Positions 1 to 11,934 of a stretch of DNA of 64,000 bases are shown here, piece after piece. Under the pieces are notes generated by a model. That model saw only the letters and a program-made list of their open reading frames with translations, was not told the origin of the DNA and made no database searches. The DNA lies in assembly GCA_027257055.1 (NCBI GenBank), contig JAPVLO010000039.1, positions 3,874,501 through 3,938,500 of the forward strand. Reading direction: 5' to 3'. Position 1 is the first letter of the stretch, and every line of letters starts with the position of its first letter. Source of the stretch: Cephalopachus bancanus. Taxonomy: Eukaryota; Chordata; Mammalia; Primates; Tarsiidae. A program made the position numbers and the translations under genes.

Positions 1-66
1 CATATGATGGTAAGAATTCAAGAGCTATAGTGAGCAAAACTTGGGTTCTGATTTTTCTCTGCATTT

Positions 67-81
67 AAAATTGGGGCATTT
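67..81. repeat. Target-site duplication, left copy, of the first L1
   Basis: The 15 bases aaaattggggcattt recur without mismatch at 799-813, on the far side of the L1 tail. This marks the insertion ends and shows the element is fairly young. Confidence 0.9.
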
Positions 82-798
82 CTTCATCAATAACTCAAAA
101 AATAATAGATGCTGGAGAGGATGTGGCGAAAAGGGAACACTTCTACACTGTTGGTGGGAGTGTAAACTAGTACAGCCTCTGTGGAAGTCAGTGTGGCGAT
201 TCCTAAAAGTTCTGAAAACCGACCATCCATATGACCCCACAATTCTCCTACTGGGAATATACCCGGAAGAACTCAAATCACTCTATAAAAAAAGATACCT
301 GCATATGTATGTTTATTGCAGCATTGTTTGCAATGGCAAGAACATGGAACCAACCGTGCTGCCCATCAAAAGAGGACTGGATAAAAAAATGTGGTACATA
401 TACACAATGGAATATTATGCTGCCATAAAGAAGAACAAAATTGTAAATTTCACAGCAACCTGGATGGAATTAGAGTTTATAATACTGAGTGATCTTTCAT
501 AGAAACAAAGATCTGCACACCACACGTTCTCACTCATAAGTGGACCTTGAACAACTACTGTAATACTACAAGAAAAGGATTGACAGTGGTGGGAAACTGT
601 GGGGGGTGGGGGGAGCAGGGAAGTGGGTTGACAGTAGTCGATATCTGCCTGGGGAAGGGGGGGCACATCTCATCAACAAGGGTACCTGCACAATGAATAT
701 TTGCATAACTAACGCTGAATTGCACCCCACAATTTTAACATAAAAATTAAAAGAGAAAAAGAAAAGAAAAACATTATGCGTCATTAAAATAAATAAGT
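82..798 (+). mobile_element. 5'-truncated L1 retrotransposon, lineage-specific type
   Basis: This copy holds the last part of L1 ORF2, a 3' UTR with a G-rich polypurine stretch (about 599-661) and an A-rich tail (about 745-798). A perfect 15-base target-site duplication flanks it. The 3' UTR words, such as gggtacctgcacaatgaat, differ from the simian L1 ending I remember but recur in reverse at 59131-59488. That points to one L1 lineage active in this genome after it split from simians. It is truncated to about 0.7 kb and cannot be autonomous. Confidence 0.92.
100..502 (+). pseudogene. C-terminal end of L1 ORF2, frameshifted
   Basis: The translation matches the cysteine-rich C-terminal end of L1 ORF2, with words such as [18 protein letters not shown] and WYIYTMEYYAAIKK, and ends at a tag stop at 500-502. 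The reading frame is broken twice. Between about 287 and 389 the family-like words (CMFIAALF, TWNQP, DWIKK) lie in another frame. Both shifts fall at runs of seven A (287-293 and 383-389). The reverse transcriptase and endonuclease parts are absent because of truncation, so this is debris, not a working gene. Confidence 0.9.
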
Positions 799-869
799 AA
801 AATTGGGGCATTTATAGACAGACCCCTCTGAACCTCAGAATCTTTTTCCCGCAAATGTCCTGTATTACC

Positions 870-965
870 TATGTCATTGGGCCCCTTTGAGGATTAAATG
901 AAATCATGCACCATGCCTCGTAAAATGTTTGCATATGACTCTGATAAATATTAGCAAGTCTTATT
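870..965 (+). mobile_element. MIR SINE, 3' part
   Basis: The phrase gaggattaaatgaaat followed by gataaatattag matches the 3' half of the tRNA-derived MIR SINE. Only this half is recognisable. Confidence 0.7.
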
Positions 966-1099
966 AGGAGAAGTCTCACGTTTGGGGCCCAGAAGGAGTA
1001 GAAGCAGATCAGATATTAGAATTCATAGGGTATTTACTAAGTTATAGAGCATTTACCAAAGTCCAGATGCTTTCCTAAATTGCTTTTTGTTGTTGTTGT

Positions 1100-1255
1100 T
1101 GTGTAAGATTTTAGATATTTTTAGAATACTTTTAGGTTCAGAGCGAATGAAGAGGAAGGTACAGAGATTGCCCATATATCTCCTGCCCCACACATTCATA
1201 GCTTCCTCTAAACATTTTTTGTAATACCCATACCTCAGGAAACTATGTCTCATAG
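1100..1255 (-). mobile_element. Old L1M 3' UTR fragment, antisense
   Basis: The words ttttaggttcagagc, ggtacagagattgccc and atatctcctgcccc follow the reverse-complemented 3' UTR of ancient mammalian L1M elements. It is short and diverged. Confidence 0.5.
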
Positions 1256-2184
1256 CGTCCCTAAATTGCTTCAGTCTTTCAATAAAATCAGAAAGTTACC
1301 ATATTCATAAAGGTATTTATTTTAATAAAATCTGCATCATTTAATAATAGTCCTCAATCCTAATACAATAAAATGCTAGCTAGGCAATTGGAAACACAAA
1401 CAAATGACAACAACAACAAAAACCCACTTAATCTCTGCCCATAGCCTACATCCCTTGGTACCATGTGACACCCCTCAAAAATACAAAATTCATGCATACG
1501 AAGCACTCCACAAGGATTTAGAGTCTGGGTGTGCATAATTTCTTTCATATTTGAAATATGTAGAGATCTTAAACAAGTCTACAATTTAAATTAAGGAAGC
1601 AAAGAAAAAAATCTACATTCCAGAGTTTCCAGGTTCTATTTCTAATCCTCAAGGAGTTTTTTCAATGACAATTCAGAGGAAGTAAATGTTTTTAAAAGGA
1701 ACATAATGTAAGTTACTTGTGTTCATTTAAATGCAGGCTTCTACTCAATAATTCATGTGGCATTTTCTTGAGCTACAACTTTGTGAAAACCATCAAATAT
1801 GGTGCCAGGTACAGCCTGGGATTCTGAGATGATTTGGCACTCTACTTTCTAAACAAGTTCACATTAATAAGCACTAATAGAAGACACAGTGCTACAAGGG
1901 TCCTAGCAGAGACATGGAGGCATGATGCATTCTGGCTTGGGTGGTGGTCAAGGAAAAGGAAACGTAAACATGGTAAAAGCAGTAACTGCGATGCTTCAGG
2001 GGTTGGAAAAATGGCCCCTTAATAAAAGAACATGGCTCCACAGTTCAAAGTGTGAAATTCCATGGCATACTAGGGAAACTGACAGTCTTCTGGAGCCAGA
2101 ATCTGGGAAGGATATTGAGGAATACTGAAAAGATGAGAATAGATGGTCAAACTTAGTAACAGTACAAACTTCAGGAGTTCTTAT
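1256..2184. other. Unique sequence, nothing recognised
   Basis: About 0.93 kb of moderately AT-rich sequence. The open frames at 1360-1548 and 1834-2022 are short and resemble no protein I know. No repeat family was recognised. Confidence 0.5.
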
Positions 2185-2255
2185 TCTGTGTGAGGCACTC
2201 TGCTTAATGTTCTACATTAATGAGTCTCCTATGGGGTGGGTATTTGAAGGGCTAG
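2185..2255 (-). mobile_element. MIR SINE, first part (split)
   Basis: The words gtgaggcactctgctta and ctatggggtgggtatt are the reverse-complemented MIR. The element resumes at about 2738 beyond an L1 fragment. Confidence 0.6.
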
Positions 2256-2261
2256 GGGATT

Positions 2262-2735
2262 TCTTTTATTTCTTATTTTTTTGAAGTTGACAAAAAATGC
2301 ATGTATTTATGGTGTACACCACCATGTTTTGAGATACGTATACATTGTGGAATGGCAACATCAAGTTAATTAACATAATGCCTTACTTAACATCTTTTTT
2401 GTGGTGAGAACATTTCAATGTACTCTCTCAGCAATTTCCAAGTATACAATGCAAGGTTATTAACTACTGTTGTATAATAGACCTCCTGAATGTATTTCTT
2501 CTAACTGAAATGTTGTATCCTTTGATCAACAGCTCCCCAATTTCTCCTCCCTCCACCAGCCTGTGGTAACCAGATTCTCTGCTTCTATGAATTGGACTTT
2601 TTAGATTCCACGTATAAATTAGCTCATGTAGTTTTTGTCTTTCTGTGTCTGGTTTGTTTGACTTAATGTCCTCCCAGTTGTCACAGATGTTAGAACGTCC
2701 TTCTCTCTTAAACTGAATAGTATCCCATTACGCAT
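2262..2735 (-). mobile_element. Old L1 3' fragment inserted in a MIR
   Basis: Antisense L1 3' sequence of L1MA/MB age, with phrases such as tgtggtgagaacattt, tttccaagtataca and tcccattacgcatat. It interrupts a MIR, so it is the younger of the two. Similar words at its two edges may be a decayed target-site duplication. Confidence 0.75.
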
Positions 2736-2737
2736 AT

Positions 2738-2880
2738 TTGTATGAGGTAGTGGTGTTTGCTGCCATTTTATAGTTGAGGAAGCTGAGCTCAGAGAGACTG
2801 AAGTCCCCTGATTTGTAAAAAGGAGAGCCATGTCCTTAACTGACACCTATCGAATTCCGAAGTCCATGTTCTGGGCCACT
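2738..2880 (-). mobile_element. MIR SINE, second part
   Basis: The phrase gccattttatagttgagg followed by agctcagagagactgaag is the reverse complement of the MIR core region. It continues the piece at 2185-2255. Confidence 0.75.
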
Positions 2881-2934
2881 GCAAATAAGTGAGCTTAGAC
2901 TTTGGCATGTAGTCATTAAGGGCCCATTAAGGAT

Positions 2935-3070
2935 GTCTGAGAAAGGGAATGACTTGTTCTGACCTGGATTTTAGGAGAATGACTGGCCAAAGGGTAGAGA
3001 ATGAACTGGAAGTAAGAGATACGGAGTTGAAGGTTTAAGAAGTTAGGGTAAAATGCACTCTTCTGAAATA
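2935..3070 (+). mobile_element. Unnamed ancient dispersed repeat
   Basis: The wording gaatgacttgttctgacctg then ggagaatgactgg resembles a very old mammalian dispersed repeat seen several times in this window. I cannot name the family with certainty. Confidence 0.4.
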
Positions 3071-3071
3071 A

Positions 3072-3511
<440 letters not shown>

Positions 3512-3529
3512 TCTGAAATCACTATATCT

Positions 3530-3745
3530 GGTCGCATACTTGTGCTTCACCATTTGCTGGTTTTGTGACTTTGGGTAAGTGACTGGACCTCTCTGAGCCT
3601 TGATTTTTACACCTATAATATGGGAATCATGATAAGACCACATAACTCAAAAGGTTATTTTGAAGATTAAATGAATTGATGTATTTAAAGGCATTAGATG
3701 TGCCTGGTGAACTGTAGCCACTTAAGAATGTTAGTTAGTCTATCA
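3530..3745 (+). mobile_element. MIR SINE
   Basis: The words tgtgactttgggtaagtgac, cctctctgagcctt and gaagattaaatgaattg follow the MIR consensus in order. The copy is nearly full length. Confidence 0.85.
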
Positions 3746-4645
3746 TTTTCTGAGGAAGATAAACTGAAGAGAAAAAAAACAGGAAATGGGTAAGCAGATT
3801 CAGTTGAGCCCCGGGGTGGAGGGATGGGGGGTAAGGCTTAAGCTTCAAGCTTCAGGCACTTGTAGTCTCTTCCTCCTGTTATTAGTGTTCAGGCTGCCCC
3901 TTCATTTTAAAGCCGCTGCCACTCACACCATTGCTCAGCTTGCTTACCTTGCAAAGCAGACTCTGGGTTGAAAGTGGCAGGTGCCCTTTACCTGGGCACA
4001 AAGACAAGGACAGAGACGGCACGAGGGAATGGGTCACAGCCCTAGTATTCTTTTCCATTCATTATCCTCCAATGCCTTGGGGTACCCTATCAGGGCTTCC
4101 CTTTGGGTTATAACTACAAATTACTGCGTGGGGGATGCAAGGTTACTCACAAATCAAAGCAGATTATAATTCCAAATTTTCCATGAACACCCAAAGGGCG
4201 ACATGATACATTTAAATATCGGATTGCATTTGCATCCAACAAATATGTAAGCTCACCATAATTTGTTTAATTTCAAAAGCTAACCTTTGGAAAATGGTCT
4301 CTTGGGATGACAAGTCATTCTTGTAAATGCTTGGCAAATTAACACTGAGGGTATTTTTACTTTTTAATAAGCACCGCTGCCAACTCAGAAGGAAGGTCTT
4401 GGTGAATCACATGTGTGCACAGCGTTCACTGAACCCATTAGGATCTCCTTAGCTAAAGGCGAAGTTCAGACACTTTACAGCTGCATTCAGCTGAATTTGA
4501 AAAGGAATCATCAAGGCTCGCCAGCTGTTACACTCTGATTATCATGAAAACTTAAAAACAAAACAAGATTTTGTCAAATAAATTGACAATTGTTTTCTAC
4601 ATCTCAGGGACAGAGTGTTTACCTGTAGTGCATAATAATAGTCAG
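3746..4645. other. Unique sequence, nothing recognised
   Basis: No repeat family, exon or RNA gene was recognised. Short overlapping frames at 3786-4169 show no protein family signature. Confidence 0.5.
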
Positions 4646-4648
4646 CAC

Positions 4649-4950
4649 CTGGGCCGGGTGCAGAGGCTAACGCCTGTCACTCCAACACTTTGAGAGGCCA
4701 AGGTGAGAGGATTGCTTGAGCCCAGGAGTTCGAGACCTGGTCAACGTAGGGAAACCTTGTCTCTATGTTTTTGTTTTTGTTTTTGTTTTCTATTTTTAAT
4801 TGGCCTGTGCCTTGTAGTCTCAGCTACTTGGGAGGCTGAACTGGAAAGATCGCCTGAGCCCAGGAGGTGGAGGCTGTGGTGAGCCATGATTGTGCCAATG
4901 CTTCCAGCCTGGGTGACAGAGCAAGACCCCAACTTGAAACAAACAAAAAT
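4649..4950 (+). mobile_element. AluJ with T-rich middle linker
   Basis: A dimeric old Alu: left arm from gggccgggtgcagaggc, right arm from tagtctcagctacttgg, tail at 4939-4948. The linker between the arms, usually A-rich, is a run of TTTTTG units at 4766-4800. Confidence 0.9.
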
Positions 4951-5039
4951 GATCAGTACCTGGAGAGCTGTAAGTGACTGTGAAGCATGAGCAGCACATC
5001 AGTGTGAAAGAAAATGAGAACAGGCAACAGCATATATGG

Positions 5040-5235
5040 AGCACCCTACGCAGTGGAGCCGAGTACACGAGTAATATTATCATTCTCACTTAACAGATGA
5101 TGAAACTGAGATTTAGAGACATTTATAAAATGCCCACGGTCAAAGTAATGCTAAGGTCACCAGTCAGTAGCAAGGCTGGGATTTAAGCTACCGTGTAACT
5201 ACATATCCATGGGCATCTGTCCTGTGCTCTCTTAA
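5040..5235 (-). mobile_element. MIR SINE
   Basis: The words cacttaacagatgatgaaac and caaggctgggatttaagc are the reverse complement of MIR. Confidence 0.8.
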
Positions 5236-5261
5236 GGATCACCTGTGCGTGGCCTCTCTCT

Positions 5262-5510
5262 GGATAGCAAGCTTATGCAGCTCCAGTCACTAACATGTAG
5301 TGCCATGCAGTGTGCTAAGTATTCTTAAAATATCCCCCTCTCCATGCCATGTAATCATCAGAGTGACCTATGAGACGTGAACTGCTTTTATATCCATTTT
5401 CCAGATGCATATAGTGAGGCTTTCAGGGAAAAGGGACACCCTACTTTTTAGTGATAAAGCCAGGAGTCAAAGATTTGTCCTCTTTCCCCCTTTGAATACT
5501 AGAATTGAAC
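5262..5510 (-). mobile_element. MIR SINE
   Basis: The words cagtgtgctaagtattctt, tccattttccagatgcat and aagccaggagtcaaag are in MIR reverse-complement order. This is a second MIR in the same orientation, just after the previous one. Confidence 0.7.
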
Positions 5511-6765
5511 TCAGCGCCAAGGTGACATACAGTGTTTGGTGAACGGACAAGAATGTCAATGACTAGATCATGGAGCCGATCTCTGTGAAGTCAGGGTCTC
5601 ACTCACAACCGTGCCCAGGGCATCTAGCAAGCTGCCCTGTAAGTGACATCTGTGGCTGAATGGATGAAGACCTTGGTCAGATTCCTTTATGGGAGAGGGA
5701 GACACCACCGTCTGATGATTATCTCCTAAGCCTTTTCATTCCTTTCCTGCCCTCCATGATAACCATATAGAAATGCATGAATCAAATGGCTGCGTTACAT
5801 CGGGTGTCCTGCAGGATTAGCCTGTGGCCCAGGGGACATTATCAGCACCAAGGATCATAATCCTTCACTCTCTATCTCTTCACAAACAAAACTGACAAAA
5901 TGCACCCAGCGCTCCCTGAAGTAACCTTCACATCTGTGAACAGCCAGCTCCTCCCAAGTCATTGCCCATCCCCTCCTCATTTCAGGAAAGAGGCCAGCTG
6001 CAAGTGATGGTCTATTCAGTATCACACACTGGATCAGGGGCTTTACCTCGGTCACCCGACACGTGTGAAATGAGACTGTTTATCAATACAGAGAGAGCCC
6101 AGCGGCTTTTAGGGACGCAGAAGGTACTCTCTGGTTGCTGCAAATCTCTCACGGGTGTATTGAAGTTTGACACTTTAATATTCAAACCCGACGGCAGACT
6201 ATGTACTCAGAGGATAAAAACCTGGTAATAGCACATGGCTCCACAGGCTGACAGGCTGAGCATACAAACCTCCAGTATAAAGACTCACTTAAGAGCTCTC
6301 GGCCACAAATGAAGCTAAAGGAGAGAGAGAGAGTATGTGAGAAAGAGAGACGCATACGGGAAAAAATTATGGTTGCTGTGAAAACAATGCTGACTCTTGT
6401 GACATGCTGAGTCCGCTTGAAAATCCCAAGTATAATCAGCAGATTGATGGCGATGGTGGTAGTGGGGGCGAGGACAGGAACAAGCCAACTAAACACACAT
6501 GCATCTTTCTCAACAGCTAGTTTTCTTAAATGATAAGGAGTAATGTACAACTATGGCACAGTAGTACATTCCTTCTATTTAAATTCATTGTATTGGCGCT
6601 CATTATTTTCCCCATTGGGGACTCAAAATAAGAGGAATGTTTTCAGAATTACACATCTCAGCAGAGTAATATCAAAAGGACAACCTGGTATTTATGTGCC
6701 AATTGCCAAAACACAATTTTCTAAACATGCATTAACCTGAGAGCCCCCTACACCATCCAGTTACT
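5511..6765. other. Mostly unique sequence
   Basis: A possible L2 3' tail lies at about 5590-5665 (gcccagggcatctagc, ctgaatggatgaa). A short GA-rich run (gagagagagagag) lies at 6322-6334. The 122-codon minus-strand frame at 6182-6550 resembles no protein I know. Otherwise nothing was recognised. Confidence 0.45.
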
Positions 6766-6840
6766 TTTATAGCCTTTATGGAATCTCATGCAGGGCTCAG
6801 CATGAAGTAGGCACTCAATAATTGCTGATGGATTAGACTT
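6766..6840 (+). mobile_element. L2 or MIR 3' tail
   Basis: The phrase gaagtaggcactcaataatt is the common 3' end wording of L2 and MIR elements. It is too short to tell which. Confidence 0.5.
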
Positions 6841-7285
6841 TGTCTACAAGCAGGCACATGCATACCTAGTTCTACCTGTTTCACAGAAATTCTGAGCTAA
6901 CCCTGCTTGGTCTAAATCAGAGACCATAGGTTGGAAATGAGGGCATCTGAATGGACCAGCTATATAAAATATTTGAACTACTCACTGCTTAAACAATTTA
7001 TTAAAAAGTCACCAACATGTAAAAAATCAACATTAAATATCTATAATTCCTACTCTTCTTGATAGACCACAATATCCAACCGTACTGGGACCATATTTCT
7101 GTGTCACTAAATCTGATAGGCTGAGAAGGTGATGCTTCCTTTGGAAAGAGCCTACGCTTTTCCCAGTTCCCACATCTCTATTGCCTCTATCCACTCATGC
7201 TGTTTGGACTTATGTTGAAAATTGACTTTTTGATTGCTGGTTTAAAAAATTAGAGGGCAAAGTAAACGTGTGCCTTTGTTTTTAT
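6841..7285. other. Unique sequence, nothing recognised
   Basis: AT-rich sequence without a recognised repeat, gene or RNA. Confidence 0.5.
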
Positions 7286-7290
7286 TCACT

Positions 7291-7347
7291 AAGCGGCCAC
7301 TACACTCCAGTCTGGGTGACAGTGAGACGCCAACTCAAAAAAAAAAA
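7291..7347 (+). mobile_element. Lineage-specific Alu, 3' end only
   Basis: The last 57 bases of the Alu, from gcggccactacactccagtc to the A tail, including the family word ccaactcaaaa. The flanks share ttgttttt and similar following bases, compatible with a decayed target-site duplication. This suggests 5' truncation at insertion. Confidence 0.85.
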
Positions 7348-7614
7348 TTGTTTTTCCTTATTCTTAGGGTGGATATCCACACAATTGCTCCTGTAATACG
7401 CCCCCCTCCCCCTTCCCCACCTCCTGCTGAATTCTGAAATGGTACAAAACCACCCAGGCACATTGGCATGAGATGAAAATGGAAGTTTGGCTCAGAGGGA
7501 ATTCTAGGCTAGAAAACTGACGTTTCCCTTCTTTCTTTAACTGCAATTACAGAAATATTCTCAAGGGGGCAAGACATTTCATCCTATAGACCGGGCTTTG
7601 AAAATCATACCTAT
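7348..7614. other. Unique sequence
   Basis: No repeat or gene was recognised. A C-rich patch (cgcccccctcccccttcccc) lies at 7399-7418. Confidence 0.5.
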
Positions 7615-8175
7615 GATAATCATGGCATGCAATGGCTCCCCACTGCCCAAAGGATGTTGTTAAATGCCTTAGAACTTCCTCAACAGAGCTAATACCTCGC
7701 ACTATCTTTATGGACTTTTTGTCCCTTTACCATGTCATGTGTCCATTATAATCTAATTGCCACAGTGCTTTGGTATTCTCTGGCATGTCTCTCTTCCTCT
7801 GGTATCTGAGGTTTCACCCATCCTCTTTCCTTTTGCTGAAATCCTATTCCCGGACACCCTCTATAGGAAAATTACACTCGGGCTTCAAGGACCAGGTGAA
7901 GAATCTTTTCCCAGTCTCCCACGACCATGTGGGCTGAGCTAGCCACTCTTCTTGATTTCTGGGATGTTGTCTTCACAGGCCTCTGTTAAAATACACTAAG
8001 ATACAGTGTAGCCAAGGTAGTCATCTATCTCATGAATATTTTTGGTTTGCCTCTCTACAAACATAGACTGTGAGCTTCTTGAAGGGAGGCCATGATTCAA
8101 TATCGCATCCCAAGAGCTTATCAAAGAACCTGACAGACAGGCAATGGATATTCACTGAATAACAAATATTCAAAG
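7615..8175 (+). mobile_element. L2 LINE, 3' end
   Basis: The collinear words are gcaatggctccccactgccc, atagactgtgagcttcttga and cctgacagacaggcaatgga. They match the 3' end of the ancient L2 LINE, including its characteristic closing sentence. About 560 bases survive, without a usable reading frame. Confidence 0.85.
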
Positions 8176-8277
8176 CAGAAAATGATGGGCCTAGATAGAG
8201 TGATAGGAACATTCAGAAAAAATAGAGCTTAAATGTTTCTGGGGAAGATTGAGAGCAGCTGCATGGGTGATGTAAGT

Positions 8278-8527
8278 ATTGAGAGGCAGTCTGGTATTGT
8301 AACTAAGAATACAGACTTTGAAGCCAGAGTGTCTAGGTTTACGTCCCAGATCCAACACATCTTAGCTCAGGGATTTGGTGCAAGTTACTCAACCTGTCTG
8401 GATCTCACTCTCCCCGCCTGCGAAACGACACTATGAACATTACCTATTAAATAGGGTATTAGGAAAATGAAGGGGTCCTCTGTGTGTAAAGCACATAGTA
8501 AATGTATATAAATATTAGCAATTATTC
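8278..8527 (+). mobile_element. MIR SINE, near full length
   Basis: The words run in MIR order: cagtctggtattgtaac, tacagactttgaagccag, gcaagttactcaacctgtc, gcacatagtaaatgtat. Confidence 0.9.
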
Positions 8528-8534
8528 CTTGAGC

Positions 8535-8800
8535 TTGGCTATGAAGAGTAGGTGTGATGTGAAGATGAAGGGGGTAGACATACCCCAGATAGGGGAAATG
8601 GCACAGAGAAAGGAAGGATATTGCAAGTGCCTGGAGGCAACAATGCTGTGGCCTACAGTATGTCACTATGTGTCGTTGAGGACAAGGTTGAAACAGGTTG
8701 GAACCAGATGAAAAAGGACTTTGAATGTCACTCTAGCACTTTTTGAACTGTATTTTGTAAGAAGTCAAGAACTGAAGTGTTCAAGGATGAAGCTCCCAGG
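8535..8800 (+). mobile_element. Unnamed ancient dispersed repeat
   Basis: The phrases gcaagtgcctggaggcaac and ggactttgaatgtcactcta recall the same old dispersed repeat as at 2935 and 33560. Family not named. Confidence 0.4.
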
Positions 8801-9415
8801 CTGAGTCTCAGTTAACGATTTATTTCAGGCAACTCTTTTCATACCCAAAACCAGAGAACTACAAAGCTGATAACAGGGATATGTGAAGTCACCAGAAATA
8901 GAGGGTTCAATGGCTTTTTGACAATGTGTGTAAATAAGACAATTCAGTGGAAAGGGGTAAAAATCAGACCAACTGTGGGAATTTTCTAGACTGAAAAATA
9001 AACTGACTACATGAGGTCTTCTCTCCCAGCTATTTTGTTGACTTGCTTTAGACATTATCTAAAAGTCTGCAAGACTTAAGGGCAGTAAGAGCATGGATAT
9101 TATTAGGCTGATTTTAATATTCTAATATATCTCTTTGACATTGGATTATCAAGAAACTTTAATTTTTTAGTAAACTCTCAGAACTACCAGAGAAAAATTC
9201 ACATGTAATTTGGTTTTTTCTTTAAAAAAAAAAAAATCTGTGGAACTGTTACCTTCAATAAAAAGCCATCATAGGTATCTCTACTAGACAGCTGTATGTG
9301 GGATTTCATTTAAAAAAAAAGTTCAGTTTCTTTATCAACTACAACTTCTTTAGTTTAATGCCAAAGTCCAAAGGCACACCAGGAATCACTAGTAGTGGGC
9401 ATATAGAAAAAGACA
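8801..9415. other. Unique AT-rich sequence
   Basis: Short A runs lie at 9221-9236 and 9310-9320. No gene or repeat family was recognised. Confidence 0.5.
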
Positions 9416-9420
9416 TCCCA

Positions 9421-9715
9421 TTTGGGAGGCTGAGGTGGGAGAATTGCTTGAGGTCAAAAATTCAAGACCAGCCTGAGCAACATAGATCCATCTCTACAAC
9501 TTTTTTTTTTTTTTTTGCCAGACAGAGTGACACATGCCTGTTGTCCCAGCTGCTTGGGAGGCTGAGGCAAGAGGATTGCTGAAGCCCAGGAGTTCAAGGC
9601 TGCAGTGAGCTTTGATTGTGCCCCTGCACTCCAGCCTGGATGACAGAACAAGATCCTGCCTCTTAAAAAAACAAATAAATAAAAAGAAAGAAAGAAAAAA
9701 GAAAGACATTCTTTA
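9421..9715 (+). mobile_element. AluJ, 5'-truncated, with T16 linker
   Basis: The element starts inside the left arm (tttgggaggctgaggtggga), keeps the right arm, and ends in an A-rich GAAA-type tail. Sixteen T residues (9501-9516) occupy the position of the A-rich linker. Confidence 0.9.
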
Positions 9716-9736
9716 TCCTGTGCAATACAGACCTGA

Positions 9737-9740
<4 letters not shown>

Positions 9741-9791
<51 letters not shown>
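9741..9791 (+). repeat. (CA)n microsatellite
   Basis: About 25 uninterrupted CA units shortly downstream of an AluJ tail. Confidence 0.98.
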
Positions 9792-11670
9792 CATTTATTC
9801 CAACATGAAGTCTGCATTTTGGAAAGATCATAAAAAGGGAAGAAAGAAAGTAAATTAAGGAAGAGATCTAGAAGAGAAGCAATCACATCCTTATAGTCTA
9901 GCCTCCACCCCCTCCTAGGTTCTAACCCCAGCAAGAGAATGCATGACCCTCAGCCAGAAGAGTTTCATTTTTTATGTATTCTAAAGTAGAAATAATATCC
10001 ATAATTCATATTTGTACATGCTACATGATAATAAAAACTACTACCACCACCACCACAAAGACCTCTAACATTAACTGAGCACCTGATACATACTAATTTC
10101 TTTTTTGCCCATATGTGTTAAATTCATTTTAGCCACCACAGGAAGAGTTCAGTGCCTTCTTCCTTCTCGAACTTCCTTTTCATAGTCCACATATTATTCA
10201 TACTGACATCATTGCTGTTTATCATAGCAACAGTCTATGTTGGTGCTTCTTACACATGTGACTGATTGTCACTTTCAGGCAACATGGGAGAATCCATAAA
10301 AAGGTAGTTTTAAATACAGTGATCCAAGCTGCATCCCCCTTCCCCATTGTCTAAAAATGCTGTGGGCACAATTTTGCACATTTCTAAGCTCCTTCCCCTC
10401 ATTTCACTTAAAAGCACTGGTTATCTCTAACGATCTTGTTGCCTCTTCCTCTACCCCATGTCTGTATTCACCTTGTTAAGCTGTTATATTTCCATTTCAT
10501 TCTCAACTATCAAAGGCATTCAGATTTCCCTACTCTCCTTCTTTTTCTACACTGCTTCATGAAATCATTATTCTCTTATTGTGAGCTGATTCTTTGTATT
10601 ACTCATTCAATTTGCTCTCTTTTACCGATGGCTTTAAATCCTTACTACATTCAGAAGATATTTGCATTATTTTGTTCCTACAAATTGCCTAGGAAGGCAT
10701 TTTTTTTTTCCCAGAATGCATCTATCCCTACCTTTCTATTTTATAATTTTTATTGTTCAATGCATCATCTTGTACCGCAGCCAGCTATGTTTTGAGTCAA
10801 AATTACTCTTGTTTGCAGATTAGACAGATGCTGGACAGTTAGAAGATGAAGAGACACTCAATTAAGTGAGCATAAGAAAACAGCATTCTAGCTATTTCCA
10901 GTGAACAGCTATGGTTTGTAACATAACATTAGCAGACTCATGAATGTCTTTCTTCTTCTTACTTCTGTGATTAAAATGGGGGCTGGTCAGGATGTTAGCA
11001 GCTCACATCCAAGTTGAAAGGAGTGACTTGCTCACTTCTTGATTTTGCAAAATGTACCCTGAGGAGGGGAGGGGTTATTCTTTGCATCAGCAATCACAGG
11101 TAGAAGGCCAAATTATTCCACCAATCTATATCCACCCTTCCCAACAAATCAATAAAACAATACCTCTGTGACATACACAAAAAAAAATTCTATTGTTCAG
11201 AGATTGCTCCACAGTGTGATTTGGAGGAAAGATCATCCCTATTACTAAACAGATCAGTCCATTTCTTTGTTATTCTAAAAATAATTCCCTCCAAAAGTTA
11301 TTCTATGACTTGTGTGCAAATCAAGGGCATAGTTAGTAAAAAATGATAAAAGCTCATTCTGTTCAGAGTCCGGAGATACACTCAATCTCTGCTTACTTTT
11401 CTCACACAGCTGAGAGCTAAAGAGATTGGTCTGTACCCTCCTGGGGGTGACAGAATCCTAACGAGAAGCACTGCCTTGAAAACTAATGTCCAAGAATTGC
11501 TGATGGTTCCGGCAGACCTTATAGCTCCAGGATTCCAATCCAACTGCTCCAAGCAGGTACTACCCAAAGCACACTCTAAAATTCAGCCCAGCAAGAGGCA
11601 TACAGAGGCATTCAGCTACTACAAGCTTACAGACCTAAGACTTTGCTTCAGCTGTCAAAGCAAGGACAAT
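9792..11670. other. Mostly unique sequence
   Basis: A small ACC tract lies near 10041-10056. The words cattaactgagcacctgata at 10070 could be a MIR edge. The 119-codon frame at 10436-10795 is rich in Leu, Phe, Tyr and Ser and matches no family I know. No exon or RNA gene was recognised. Confidence 0.45.
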
Positions 11671-11675
11671 AGGCA

Positions 11676-11925
11676 ATGGAAAGGGTACTTTACAACCTGA
11701 GTTGAAGCCAGAGTTCCCCAAGTTCAAATCCCAATTCTGCTGTATCCTAGAAGTGCAACTCCAACAAGGTACCTTATCTAACTGAGTTTCTTTTTTTTAA
11801 CTCACAACATGCAGATAATAAACATGGTAATAGTATCTACCATAGGCTATTTATGTGAGTTGTAATGAAATTACATATGTATAGTAGTAAATATGGTATA
11901 TGGCGCTTATGTGCTCAAAATTCAT
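11676..11925 (+). mobile_element. MIR SINE
   Basis: The words gcaatggaaagggtac, agttcaaatcccaattctg and ttatgtgagttgtaatgaaa follow MIR order, with strong divergence. Confidence 0.75.
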
Positions 11926-11934
11926 GGACTCAAA

